A stretch of DNA of 64,000 nt, from positions 119,926 through 183,925 of the forward strand of contig CAJNDS010002759.1 in NCBI GenBank assembly GCA_905221605.1, written 5' to 3'. The notes beneath the pieces are model-generated. The model was not told the DNA's origin. It saw nothing but the letters and a program-made list of their open reading frames with translations, and made no database searches. The stretch is from Symbiodinium natans. Taxonomy: Eukaryota > Sar > Dinophyceae > Suessiales > Symbiodiniaceae. The position numbers were made by a program, and so were the translations under genes. Below, piece by piece: positions 36,860 through 47,951 of this stretch. How positions within the stretch are numbered: position 1 is the stretch's first letter; every line of letters starts with the position of its first letter.

Positions 36860-37990
36860 CTCGACGCTGGTTTAGACACTCCTGCTGAATCGTCAGGTCG
36901 TGAAGTGCCTGAATCGTCCGAAATCCCGAGAGTGGGGCGGGGGGGGGGGCACCAAAAGCGCCAAAAGCGCATGCACAAGCGAAGAGGCCGACGGAGAGGA
37001 GACGCAGCCGATCCGGCACTCAGGTGCACAGGGATCTTTTGAGTGGAGTTCTTTCAGTGGGATGTCAATTCAGTGCATTGTCTTTTGGAAGCAAGGGAAG
37101 GTATGCCTGCGAAGTCCTGGCAACAGAGCCCGCTGAAACTGTAAATATTCCAACTTGAGAATCCGAAAGCCGGAAAGCCCGAAGCTCCTTGAAGGATGGA
37201 ACGCACGGGCCACAGGCCCGGTCAAGGCCAGCCATGCCGTAGCGGCACCTTGATGTTGCATTTGTTGTTTTCTTTGTCTGGTGAGGGTTTAGGGTTGGGG
37301 GGGTAGGGGGGTTTGTTGATTTTGTTGGGGGCTTTTGAAGGTCTCTAGAGAAGGATTGAAATTTTTCAGCTTTCTGCTGCTTCCAAGCATTCAGGTTCCA
37401 ACCGCAGTTGCTGCGGTGGCTGCTGTGATCCCCAAGCGGCCGCCACCTGCCCTGACAAAGACAGGACTTTCTTCATCGAGGCACTTGAGGTCTCTTCTTC
37501 CTTTGGGCTGGCAGGGTTCGGCTGGGACCTCGAGAACTCAGGGAGGTTTATGGAGGGCTTTGGGGAGGTGTTGGCTCGTGAAAAGCCGGCAACCCAGAGT
37601 GCCTCCATAAAAGGGACCCGTTGGCACCACGCTTTTGCTTCCCAGGTCCTCGACCACACCGACGAAAGCCAGCGACGAGGAGAGCCCAGCGGCAGAGGCG
37701 GGGAGCCATTTCAATCGGGAAACGCTGAATCGAAAGCTCCAGACCCCCTTGACGCCCTCCAAGCTCCCAGCAAGGACTCCACACCCGGTTCCGCTCGGAG
37801 CAACTCGCCGGCGCACCTCCTGCGCCGTGTCTGTGTGTGGCAGGGCAGCAATCTCTGAAGGTGGCGTTTAAGGCGCTCAAGGCTTCCTTAGTTTTTGTTG
37901 CAGTTGCTTCGCTTGCTCGTGTGCAGTGCGGCCTATGAGAAAAGGCTGGCAGAGGCTTTTCAGGAGGTTCCAAAGAGCCCAGGTGACTCG
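36860..37990 (+). CDS. Coding-like exons, possible N-terminal region of the kinase gene
   Basis: Acidic or Ser-rich segments typical of disordered N-termini: about 36862-36940 (AGLDTPAESSGREVPESSEI), about 37650-37830 (two alternative frames, both Ser/Pro/Asp-rich) and about 37927-37985 (AAYEKRLAEAFQEVPKSP before GTGACT). They are on the same strand as the kinase, 2.5-3.6 kb upstream of its P-loop exon. Whether they belong to it cannot be told from sequence alone. Confidence 0.33.
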
Positions 37991-38794
37991 TCGGCCTAAG
38001 GCCAAGGCTGCTCATAACCCCTCACTACATAACGACGCATCACAGACTACAAAAGCTCTAAACTCTTTAATTACGAAGCCCCAAAAGTCCAAAGGCCTTG
38101 ACCTTGCTGAGCTCCGGTAACTTAGGATGCCGGAGAAGCAGCGCGCTCAGAGCCCTGGCTCAGAATGACCGATCTGGTTGTGTCGAAGCGGACTATAGCA
38201 GAATTAGCATGTGATGACTACGGGTTGATAGTTCTGCGGGGATGTGAAGGGGTTTGTGTCAGTTTCAATCCAGGGGCCTCAAGCATGCGCCAGTGCACAA
38301 AGCAGCCGGCAGCCAAGGACCCCGACATCGCGCGCTACCCAGAGTGCGGCGACCGCTGCGCCAGGCAGAGATGCTGTAGAGAATAGAGCTGGTGGGGTTC
38401 CAGAAGCTCTGAGTTTCTGAGTTGTCCTGCGCATTAAGGGTTCAGAACTCCTGTCGACATTTCGTTGGTTAACAGCTATTCAGGGATGCGACAGCAGGTT
38501 GTCGGCTTGAGCCACCTGAAGCTTGACCAGCAGGCAATTAGGCAATTAGGCATCCTCCGTCGCAGAGCGAATGCAAGAGCAGGGTGCGCTTGGGCAGGGC
38601 TCTCCTGACAGGTGTGGACTCCGACAGTGTCGGCCGCATTTCGCGCGCAGCCTGTCCAACAGTCACGTAAACCTGGGGACACTCTTTGTTTTGTCGATTC
38701 TTCAGGAGCAACGTGCCAGAGCCAAGCCGCAAGCACGCCAGAGCACTAGACGCCGAGGTCTGTAGTAATTAGGACACACCTCGTGGAACCGCAC

Positions 38795-38880
38795 GCGCAC
38801 GCATACATACATGCATGAATTCATACAGAATCAGACGGACACACATATGCACATGCATGTATGCATGATGCATATACAAG
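38795..38880. repeat. CATACATGCATG-type low-complexity tract
   Basis: Degenerate alternation of CATAC, ATGCATG and ACACATATGCACATGCATG with several self-complementary ATGCAT cores. Not coding. Confidence 0.75.
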
Positions 38881-40507
38881 GTGTCTCTGCCAGCGGGCGC
38901 GGGTGTCCAGGCCCGGAGTCGCATCAATCTGTATGAAGTTGTGGAAAGCTGTCAGGCTCAGGGTGTTCTTCCGCCAGTTCGGGTCAGAGCTCTGAGTTCA
39001 GTCGGGATGGGCCAAGGATGTTCCAGGGATTGTTCGGAGAGTGATAAAGCTAAAGGCTAAAGCCATGGACGCCCGCGGTCCAAGTCACACTTCCAGACTC
39101 CCTATAGCACCCCTTTGCCAGGCATGCCGCAGCCTGGGCCAGCACCTGTGCTATGGTGTGTTGTGGGGGGTTGCAGTTGCATGCAGTTGAAGGCATTCCG
39201 AGTTCCGAGATTCTGGTTTTTCAGTGGGACAATGGTTCACCGTTTGGGGGAAGGCGGCACGGACTTCATGTGTGTCGTTTCAGGCACCCAGAGTCTCCAG
39301 AGTCTCGGATTCTTGCTTGGCCAAGGACCAAGCATCCAACGCCCCGTCAGGGTAAGTCGAAACCCTGTGTCCTAGCAATGTAAAAATGCCTTTCACTATG
39401 GACCGCCGTACCATGAATCAAGTCGCAAGCCGGTAGTTGAGAACTTTCTGCGAGCGAAATCCACCCAAACCCATCCACAGCCAATCCAACTTACAAAGCA
39501 CGGCGCCAGTCCTAGAAAAAAGCCCCACTGCTTCCCAGCCCAAGGGGCGAGCAGAAGGGCGAAATCATCGGGGGCTTCTCCAAGGAGGCCACGGAGGCGC
39601 CGCTAAGAGAGGAGCGAAGAGAAGGCAGAAGAGATGCTAAGCCTTAAAAAAGCTCTCGAATGACACTCGATCCGTTTTCTCTGGGGCTTCTTGATGCTCT
39701 TCTTCAGGGCCTAAAGTTGTTGCAGCTTCGCTTGGGGGACTTTGCTACTTTTCGGAAGGGTTGTCAACATTGCTTCGGTAGGCTATGTTTCTGCTTGCCG
39801 CACCCTTCTCACAAACTTGCTTGTTGGTAGTTACACTAGTTGGAGATGGGCATGCAGCTGGTGATAGGCAATGGTAGCAGAGAAGATTCTTCTTTACTGC
39901 CCTTGGGAAATGCTTCATTATTGCGACATCCTTTCACCGGGACTTATGCACCAGTTCCCTCGCTTCAGACGACTGGTGAAGTCTCCGGTCGCAAGCAGCG
40001 GGACTCCTTCGACGTGCTTCTAAAGGTGCCTGCAGGGGAGCAGGATTTTTGGAGCTTGGGGGGGGTCCAAGCGAACAGATCATGTCAACTGCGGAGCCGT
40101 CCACAACGTTTATACGACTCCCTGTCTACCTCAAGGCTTACGTCTGTGAGGGAGTCGGCACAGTTCGATATCCGGGCCCAAGCCGGCCGTATTAGCCTTG
40201 TCATATGTCCAAGCCTCAAACTGCGTGTCTTCCCCGACCCAGGATGATATGAGCGACGGGAGACCGAGCACCAGCACTACGCTTACAGGAAGTTCTTTGG
40301 ACGACTACATAGCGGCTTTGGCCAGCAAGACGAGAGTGTTTGGGAATCATCGGTTAGGTACGCGGCGTGCCTTTGAGAGTTAAGAGCTGAGAGCCTCTGA
40401 TCCAAATCTAGTTGTGGCCACTGCTGAGAGAAGTCAAGGAAGTCATAGCAGCAGGGCTCAGCAGGGTGCTGCTTTGTTTTGGGTAAGACTCATTGAGCTG
40501 CTGTCAG

Positions 40508-43500
40508 GTGGGCAAGCAGATTGGCCAGGGCGCATATGCGACCGTTGCTTTCGGCCTCCACAAGGAGACCAGCAAGAAGGTCAGTTGGCAAAAACTAAAC
40601 CTATCCAAACCAGTACCAAACCTCTGGAAGCCAACAGCCCGAAGTAGGGGTGAATGGCATGTTCCGTGCATAGACTCGACATAGCAGCGCTGGTTGGACG
40701 TCAAGACAGGAGCTCAAAAGGCTGCACTGCGAAACTGTGCAGTGGAGTTGGGTTGGCCATTCTGGTGCTTGCTGCTTACCATGTGTTACACTTGTCTTTG
40801 GGGTCTGCGCATGCAGCTGCCCTGAGCGAGCACGATCTGTTCCGAGAGCCACCACCGGCTCCCTGTAGAACCGACTTGCGTGACGAGGCAAGCGCCAGAA
40901 GCGCCTCCCACCACTCCCCCCCCCCTCCTTAAAGTTCACTTCACCCCGCAACAGAACCTGGGACCATCCCGTAAACCGACTCGAACCTGCCGGAACCTCA
41001 AAGTTCCAAATCCAAGGTGGCCATCAAGATCTACGACTCTGGGTAGCAAAAAGAGTGCGTGCGGAACGTGCGGAGTTTGCAGCAACTGACCTGTTCCATG
41101 GCACGCGCGAGAGCCCTGCATTTTTGTCCTACTTTCTCTGAACTTTCTGTTTGGCAGCGTAGCGACTCCCCGTATTATTGGGACCACGTGGGCTCCCTCA
41201 GTCCCGAAAAGTTTTTCCAAAATGGGAGGGGGGGGGGGGTTTGGAGCTGAGGAGAAGTACAAACTGCTCGATCCACAGCGCCGGAAGAGCGTTCGCTGTG
41301 AGATTCGGCCGCTAGACGGCGGCCACATGGGGAGATGCAGAGTGTTGGTGTATGGGTGTGCGGGTGTGTACGCATCCCCCTCAACGATCTACACACTGCA
41401 AGTTGATGCAAAGCCCTATAGTCTGAAAGTCGCTAGAACCTTGAGCTTGAGCGCCATGAGCTCCCAGAAGCCTCCGAAAAGAAAACAGAAAGCCCAAAGC
41501 CTCCGTCGGATCAACAAAGTGAAGGCTCATGGAGCGGTTGAGACACCCAAACATCGTGGAGTTCCACGAGGCCTTGGACACGCCCCTCGGAATGCAAGTG
41601 AGAGCGATTGTGGAGGCATTTGTTCATTGTCCGTAGCAGGTTCCATAGAGGGAGGGCTGGGACTGTAGGGTGCCCTCATTCTTGCACATATTGTAGATTT
41701 TGAACTCTTGGGCTTGATTTCGGGATGTTTTTGTCTAACTCCAAAATCATACTTGATGAAGCTTCCCAACATATGTGGAAACCGCTCGCCTAATTCAACA
41801 TGCCTCATCCCTGAACCCTGAACCCTAGCCTCAGTGAAATCAAGTCAGGTTTGCAGCATAGCGTTGAGGAGGGTGGAGCTTGAGTCAAAGCCTAGACCTG
41901 AGCCTGGGCCTTGATCAAGGCCTAAGCAGATCTACCTCATTATGGATTTCGTCTCTGGGGGCTCTTTGCACCACTTTTTGCTCCTTGCTGGCGGCCAGTG
42001 CAAGAGGCTGTTGTTGGGGAGCCCGAGTTTAGGTTTTATCGTGTTTCGTGGTGTGGCTAACTGGGTCAACTTTCAGTCTTCTTGCGGTCTTTGGCTGCGT
42101 GGAGATGCACGCTACCTGGCGGTCTGGCCATAGCAGTTCAGGTTCTACTTTGGGAGGCAGTGCTGTCAGTGCAGCAGCTGACCGTCATCGCTGAACTTCT
42201 GCCAGTTTCGAGAAGTTTGATAAATCATCATGTTTCTACAGATGGCTGCCGGCCACAGTCGACGACTGGACTAGAAAGCACGCTTCATTGGTGAGCATAA
42301 GGAAGAAGCGACCGAACCGGCGCACGGACGATCCGTTGGCGAAACGCCTGTACTTCCAGGCGGGGCACTGTTGACGCGACGAAAGGCGAACAGGTACGAA
42401 ACGAGTCTGTAGCTGCAGCCATGAGTAACATATGGAGCCATCGCAACAATTTAGAGATAGGCCTACAGCTAGTGGTGTGCGCTTCTTGCAGCAGGTCTGT
42501 CAGGGCATCAAATACCTTCATGATCGACACATCGTCCACCGTGATGTGCCGCCCGGCACGGGCATGCGAAAGGTCGATATGCTGGTTTGTTTTCAGAGGT
42601 TATGGACTAGTTTGGTCTAGCTGGCGTGTTTTCAGAGCTTATAAAAACTCAGCAAAAATGCATCGTGCGAGCCGCGTCAGGGTCTTGCTTGGCCAGAAGG
42701 TCCAGACATTTCGCAGAATGAAGCAACTAATGCAAAGATGGTTGTTGGTGAGGCCGTAGTCCATGGCCAGAGGCAGGCCAGTAGAAGCACTACGCGCAAT
42801 GCGCCCCGTGAGGCTTTCCCGCACTTCCACCCACATGAGCCCCTGAAATAGTTCTCGAGGAAGTTGGAGAACTTGCTCCTGGACGAGCAGGGATCGGCCA
42901 CGCGGGCTGCAGCCGTCCTAGAGGATCCTAGAGGATCCTAGAGGATCCTAGAGGATCCTAGAGGATCGTAGAGGATCGTAGAGGATCGTAGAGGTTTACG
43001 GTCGGAATCTGCTGTGCTGGTGCGATCCTCAAGTCGTCCGGCAAACCCTTCGCCATGGAGAACAAACAAGCAGATTCTCCATGTAGCTGCTCGCAGCCTA
43101 AGCTTGGGGCTAGACTTGTAGACATCAAAGCGCCAACCAGGTGAAGATCATCGACTTCGGCTTTTCAACCATTGTCCCTCCAGGGAAGAAGCTGAAAGTC
43201 TTCTGTGGAACTCCTTCTTACATGGTGCCTTGCCTTGGCTGAGTCTTGATACGGCCTTCTTCGGTGGCGGGTTGGGGCTGGGTGTCGCCAATTGCCGCCA
43301 TTGTTGAATTTGCTCGTGCATACCGTGCCTCTGACGACCTCTGGGGGGGGGGGGGGCACTGTCTGAAGCAGTCGGCCCTCAACCATAAATCCCAAGCTCA
43401 AGCAAGGCCCCAGAGATTGTGGCCAGGAAGGAGTACACAGGCCTCTCTTTGCAGCACTGATGGGTGTCGTTGTTTCCACTTGGGATGTTTGAGGTTGGAA

Positions 43501-45269
43501 CTTCAAAAAAATCCAGGGAATTGCAGTGTCAACAGATGTTCGTCTTGCAAGATGACGAAGGGTGATGTGTTCGATGGCAGATGTTTAGCTGCCAACAATC
43601 AGAGGAAAAGTGAGGTTGCAGAGGTCCAAACACAAATCCTTAACCCTTGTTTGTATTTCTGCACCTCCAGCACATGATTTTGTCGCCCGTGCAAAGAAGA
43701 CAGTAGTAGGGCTTGCCTCGAGCCCGCACCTTCCAAAGGCTTTTGTGCAGATATTTGGGCCATGGGCGTTCTGCTCTACGCCCTGCTTTGTGGCAGCTTC
43801 CCCTTCCGTGGGCAAAATGACCGTGGCTCGGCACGCCAAGACTTAGAGACTTAGGGGTTCTCTTGTCGAGTTCCACAATTCTGTCTAGGCTGGAGGGCTC
43901 TGCCGGAAAGAAACCGGTCCGTTACGCGCCTTTGGGGTTGTTTACTACAGACTTCCTCACCGCATCCCGCTTTGGGACTTTCGGGGTTCAAGCTAAGCCG
44001 TCGTGGACGGAAGATGAAGCCCGAAAGTTCCTCAGAGCCACATGCTTCAGGCGACCTCTACCGGAAAATCGTACGAGGAGTGTTTCACATCCCAGACTCT
44101 TGGCCAGAATGGGTGCAAGTGCACTTTCATTTTGCATGTGTTGGGCGCTTCCGGGTAATGTAGATGAGATCCGGTTAGGTTTCATGGGGGGGTTGTTTGC
44201 TTGTTCGGCTTATGATACTTCCGATTGTTTGTCCCGTCTGCTTAGGAAATATGCTTGACGTCCAGAGTCTTTGTGCTTGTGGGTGTGGCCCTCCCCTCCA
44301 AAGAACGGCTTAGACCCTGACCCCTGTACTCCACATCACCCGCGTGCCACTGGAATCCAGAGTCTCTAAACGCATGAATGTGTTTTGCGCGAAAGCTCGA
44401 TGTTCAGGAATTCGTTGGTGATGGTGCCAAGGTGACCCGGCTGAGCTATTGAAACGGGTTGCCCGAAAGAAGATCAGAGCATCAGACCCAGGCTAATCCA
44501 GGCTCCCGAAAGTCGAAGGCCCGGCAGTAGGTTTCCGCAGTCTGTATCTAGCTGTCGTGCGGACTTCCGAACCCCCAAACCCCGAGGAAAAAAACCAAAA
44601 GCACGCCCAAGCCCGAAGAGGCCATGGTGCAGCGTGCGCTAACGGCCGATATGTCCCGACGGCCCACTGTGGAGGTGCGCAGATCATCTTCTCTCTGCAG
44701 GGTACGAGATTGTTTATGGCGACTGCGCGCACGATTGCTTTTTGTGAGTTGTAACGAACCCAATTTGAAAACGGCGGCTGTTAGGGGAGGGAGCTTCAGA
44801 GGCTTGTGAAGGTTGTGTTGCGCTACTTGGATCATATGGGCGAGACCGCGGCTCGTGGACTTCGAGGGTTTTGAGGGGCAACAGAAAGGGCTGTCCGAAA
44901 TGTTGCATAAAGAACAAAATGCGCATCAAAAAAGCCCCCTGTAGAGTATGCCTTGCTCCCAAGGACCTGTTGTCAGACCAGTGGTTGTCCGCCCATCGGG
45001 AGGACTCGCACGCCAGCACCCTGCCAATCCATTGTAGGTTTGGGTTCAGGGTTCGGACAGGACTTAGGCACGTTGAGGATTTTCAGGGGATGCAGGATTG
45101 AGACCCGATGGGTTTTCGCGGCGGTACGGGCACTTGGGGGCTTTTTGCCGCTTCCAGCTTCAGAGCTTGGAATGCACCCATGTACCAAGGCAAAGGTAGC
45201 ACCAGCTACCAGCCCAATAGCTCGACCAGCTCGACGTTCACGACAACGGTACCTGGCATTTGTCGGTAG
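40508..45269 (+). CDS. Ser/Thr protein kinase (CAMK/AMPK-like), about 14 exons
   Basis: Protein kinase domain with every catalytic element. Exons: 40508-40579 (P-loop IGQGAYATV); 41017 to about 41037 (VAIK lysine); 41252-41307 and 41525-41597 (alpha-C Glu in RCEIR, then RHPNIVEFHEALDTP); 41930 to about 41990 (IYLIMDFVSGGSLHHFLL); 42473-42547 plus 42860-42905 (YLHDRHIVHRDV|KLENLLLDEQG); 43141-43224 (KIIDFGFSTIVPPGKKLKVF...CGTPSYM); 43407-43440 (APEIVARKEYT); 43739-43822 (CADIWAMGVLLYALLCGSFP); 44051 to about 44100 (DLYRKIVRGVFHIPD); 44621-44674 (VQRALTADMSRRPTVE); 44812 to about 44855. A Ser/Thr-rich tail exon at about 45157-45269 (TSYQPNSSTSSTFTTTVPG) ends in TAG. Four donors are GC (41308, 42548, 42906, 43441). 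Upstream, 40248-40345 (TSTTLTGSSLDDYIAALASK) may be an N-terminal exon. The CAMK/AMPK group is the best fit, without certainty. Confidence 0.85.
42917..42994. repeat. Decamer minisatellite GAGGATCCTA / GAGGATCGTA
   Basis: Four or five units of GAGGATCCTA followed by three of GAGGATCGTA, starting 12 bases after the kinase exon that ends at 42905. It lies in the intron between the catalytic-loop and DFG exons. Each unit contains a GGATCC or GATC palindrome. Confidence 0.93.
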
Positions 45270-45431
45270 GTAGGTTCGGACCCTAAACGGGGGTTTACTA
45301 TTTAGGGCTCTATTAGGGGTCCCGTATCTTCGTAAGCCCCCCCCAAATGCTAAAGTCCGCTAAAGTTGCCGGCACATTGCTGCCGACTCTCACAAAGATG
45401 CTTGGCCGTCTGGCGATCAGACCAAACATTC

Positions 45432-45929
45432 AGTTAGTGGAGACCATGCACCACCCCTCCTTCAAATGCTTTTGTTGTATTGCCTCGGTTGAAAGTGTGG
45501 TCTCATCATCTGGGTAAACTACGTCGGGCTTCTTACCCATCTTATTGAAAAATTAATCATTCCACTTGCTACATCTCCTTCTTGTTTGCTTTTGTATCGG
45601 TGCTACATGCATAAATGTATCAAATACATCAATCATCAACACCCCTACCTTAAACTTTTGCTCTTTCAAATCGTGTAGAAAAAACAAGTCCATCTGATAT
45701 TCATAAGCGGAATGAGGAGCGATAAAACTGTCTTGTCCCAGCTGCTTTCTTTTTTGTTCAACATTCTTTCTAAAACTAACAAGGTCGTTAATATCTCCCG
45801 TTGTGATAGTTTTGTCTTTCTTCGTGCTTCCGCCAGTGTTCTGGATCTGCTGCCGAAACCGGCCTTATCAAAAAACACATCAGTAGTGATTTTCTGTTCC
45901 TCGCTCATATAGTAAATAAGTAACCACAA
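45432..45929 (-). pseudogene. Retroviral-type (rve/DDE) integrase remnant, Polinton-like
   Basis: A DNA integrase that would insert element DNA into the host genome. The first frame (45929 to about 45740; likely start Met at 45908) contains FFDKAGFGSRSRTLAEARRK, an N-terminal pattern of this integrase group. After a frameshift near 45740 the catalytic core follows (AYEYQMDLFFLHDLK, then KFKVGVLMIDVF with the first catalytic Asp). A second shift near 45622 restores SKQEGDVASGMIN, and a third near 45572 gives MGKKPDVVYPDDETTL with the second Asp. The reading ends at a stop near 45432, before the catalytic Glu and C-terminal domain. The shifts lie in or beside short A- or T-rich runs, so assembly indels are possible, but the missing 3' part indicates real truncation. 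The spacing and core motifs match integrases of Polinton-like viruses and Mavericks better than those of LTR retroelements. Confidence 0.75.
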
Positions 45930-45982
45930 AAATTATTTGATGCAAGTATCTAAATCATCATTTTCAACCGCATTTGGCATAA

Positions 45983-46239
45983 TTACTTTGGTTCATTCAC
46001 ATCGTATTTAGGTGCTCCACGCTTCTTTCCGCTAGGCTGCTTATCAGCAATGATTTCGGTAATCTGCGTAAGGGCCAAATCTTCTTCACCAATTTATTCT
46101 CTTTAAGTCTCTTCTGTTGGTTGTGCCTTAAACTTGCCTCGTGCTTCTTTTGCATGAACTGTCTGTCTTCTTTCCTTTTGTTTTTGTCAATGTAAAGTCG
46201 TTGATAAGCCAGTTGTTGCTTAATCTCGTCCATTGTCAT
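45983..46239 (-). pseudogene. Small basic Lys/Gln-rich ORF upstream of the integrase, frameshifted
   Basis: The start MTMDEIKQQLAYQRLYIDKN opens a strongly basic helical stretch (KRKEDRQFMQKKHEASLRHN). Near 46085, in a GAAGAAGA run, the frame breaks; the next frame continues as EDLALTQITEIIADKQPSGK and ends ...KYDVNEPK-stop at 45983. The restored length would be about 85 residues. It lies 54 bases before the integrase frame on the same strand, so they were probably neighbouring genes of the same element. Function unknown; a DNA-binding or scaffold role would be a guess. Confidence 0.6.
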
Positions 46240-46685
46240 ATCCTCGGGACTTTAATTCTTTCATATTGCTAAAACATATATTCATATTTTTCTGTAAGAA
46301 AAAATATTTCCAAAATAGTTCAATTTGTATTGCAATTACACTGTATATAAGCAAAAAAAAAGATAAGCGTAACACAGCGCTACAAGCAACCTACTACAGC
46401 TACACAAATCGTTTAACACAAAGCACCAGAACCAAAATAGCTATGCAGACCGTAACATAGCGCGATACACCACCGCGCAGATACGTTAATCAGACAGCTT
46501 ATAACCGCTGAAACCGACAAACAAAAGACGAAGGCAAAAAAACGCATACGACAAACCCACGACAAAACACCACGACAAAGAACCATCGGGGCAACGAATG
46601 CAGAGGGCAAGGAGGAAAGCAAAAAGAGACCAACAACGGGCACAAATATTTATTCAATAGATGTTAAAGTAACAAAGACAGTGCC
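46240..46685. other. AT-rich non-coding spacer between divergent ORFs
   Basis: This 450-base spacer between the - strand ORF start and the + strand ORF start has an A-run (46352-46360) and TATATAA-like motifs (for example TGTATATAAG near 46342). No open frame is supported. Its position between two divergent reading frames makes it a possible promoter region, but no defined motif can be proved. Confidence 0.45.
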
Positions 46686-47041
46686 ATGAAAACGTCTCTC
46701 AAAGATGCCAAAGGCCGGCCTTTAACTTATTTCTGGAAAGGACCTAAAAGCGCAAATGTAGTATCCGCGAGATACATAGAGGACTTGGTGGGAAACGAAG
46801 TTTTGCACAGGAGAAAGAAACCAAAACCACATCTAACATACCTTCAACACAGGCCCAGTGTTAGAAATGATCAGATGGTGATACAGATTTTAAACCAGAA
46901 CGGGAGAAGCCAACAAATACCGCTAATGTAAGTCTGTAGAATATCTACATTCAAGCACCTTTAGACCCCGAGTTTGAAACCTTTCAGGAAGCGATACAGT
47001 CAAACATTGCAAAGAAAATGAGTGTTGGTTTAACACCATAG
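46686..47041 (+). pseudogene. Unknown element-borne ORF, broken by a stop/frameshift
   Basis: The first part, 46686-46931, encodes 81 residues (MKTSLKDAKGRPLTYFWKGP..., ending NQNGRSQQIPLM). A stop and a frame change lie within 46929-46940, after which another frame continues as NIYIQAPLDPEFETFQEAIQ ...AKKMSVGLTP to a stop at 47041. Both parts have matching composition (charged, Gln/Asn/Pro, no low complexity), so I read them as one gene with a lesion. No homologue recognised. It is divergent from the integrase and may be another gene of the same element. Confidence 0.5.
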
Positions 47042-47649
47042 CCGATTCAAGTCGCGATGGTGCGTCGGAAGTGTTCAGTTTGAAGACCTGGTCGCGGTCA
47101 GGGCTATGGCACAAGAGGTCTCAGATGTTACTGGAACCTCTCTTGCATCGTACCCCCACCCCACAAGCTGTGGAGGCAACACACCAATGGGGATCCTGAA
47201 CAGAAGGCGCCATGAGAATAGCGTCGAACTCAACTTGTGGCAATCTGGAGTCTGTACACCGCACATCTTAGGGTCCCTCAAACTACAGCAAACCGAGATA
47301 GCTTTCCCCTCTAGTCACGCTGCAAGTTGTTGGAAGTTATCTTGGTTTGTGAGGCACCTTCGAGCACTGGTCAGAGTGCACGGGAGAGCTCCGGTGACTC
47401 GCCGCGCTCCCGCCACCCGGCAGTGGGTGCCGCGGGTGCCGTCTTTCGTGCTTTGCAATGCGTGCAAACAAGTGATCGTCAGACTGCGACACATGGCCCA
47501 ACTCCCAGCCTCGAGCCCCTGATGCCTCCAAAATTCCAACAACATCCAAACCATTCCAAACCACACAAAGATTGAGCTGCAAGTGGCTGCAAGTGGCTGC
47601 AAGCATCCAAGGCTATGCCTGTGCGCCTCCTGCTCCGCCGCTCCTGACA

Positions 47650-47780
47650 GGACCCGGGGAGCACGAGGAGAAGCGCCTGGGGTTTACAAATATCGGAGAA
47701 GCTGGTTCGAAGCATTCCGCAGGGGAGTCGGGCGGGTCATGAAGGACCCTTTCCGTTCGGTCGATATCGAGTGTGGCGAG
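47650..47780 (+). CDS. Coding-like exon, unrecognised
   Basis: An open frame reading VYKYRRSWFEAFRRGVGRVM, then KDPFRSVDIECGE, ends at a clean GT donor (GAG|GTGAGTGTG at 47781). It has mixed basic/aromatic composition. It may belong to the C2-like gene just downstream, but no join can be proved. Confidence 0.42.
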
Positions 47781-47907
47781 GTGAGTGTGAAGTTCGGGCT
47801 TCGGATTCAGGGCGTCGGCACCTCCAAGGCACAAACGTCCAGTGGGCTCTCCCCAGACGCACCCTGACTCTAGTATTGTACCCTTGTATAACCTCTCAAT
47901 CTCATAT

Positions 47908-47951
47908 AATTAATATATATATATATATGTATGTATATATATATATATATT
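47908..47951. repeat. (AT)n / GTATGTATAT run
   Basis: Alternating AT dinucleotides interrupted by GTATGTAT. Non-coding; the flanking Ile/Tyr frames are artefacts. Confidence 0.93.

Larger units (their letters stand above)
45430..47041. mobile_element. AT-rich island: remnant of a Polinton-like virus or transposon
   Basis: The region between the kinase stop codon and about 47.04 kb, strongest at 45.5-46.7 kb, is far richer in A and T than the rest of the window. It holds an integrase remnant and a small basic ORF on the - strand and a divergent ORF on the + strand. None has the micro-exon structure of the host genes. I could not find terminal inverted repeats or a target-site duplication; the integrase C-terminus is missing, so the left end looks truncated. 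It is too short for a complete element, so it is a fragment or deletion derivative. Confidence 0.68.

Noticed and set aside
46080-46092. Programmed ribosomal frameshift in the small basic ORF
   Set aside because: GAAGAAGA is not a standard slippery heptamer, and the neighbouring integrase has several shifts, so decay or assembly error is simpler.
45430-47041. Bacterial contamination as the source of the AT-rich island
   Set aside because: The integrase type is known from eukaryotic elements, and no bacterial gene is present. A misassembled contaminant still cannot be ruled out without read mapping.
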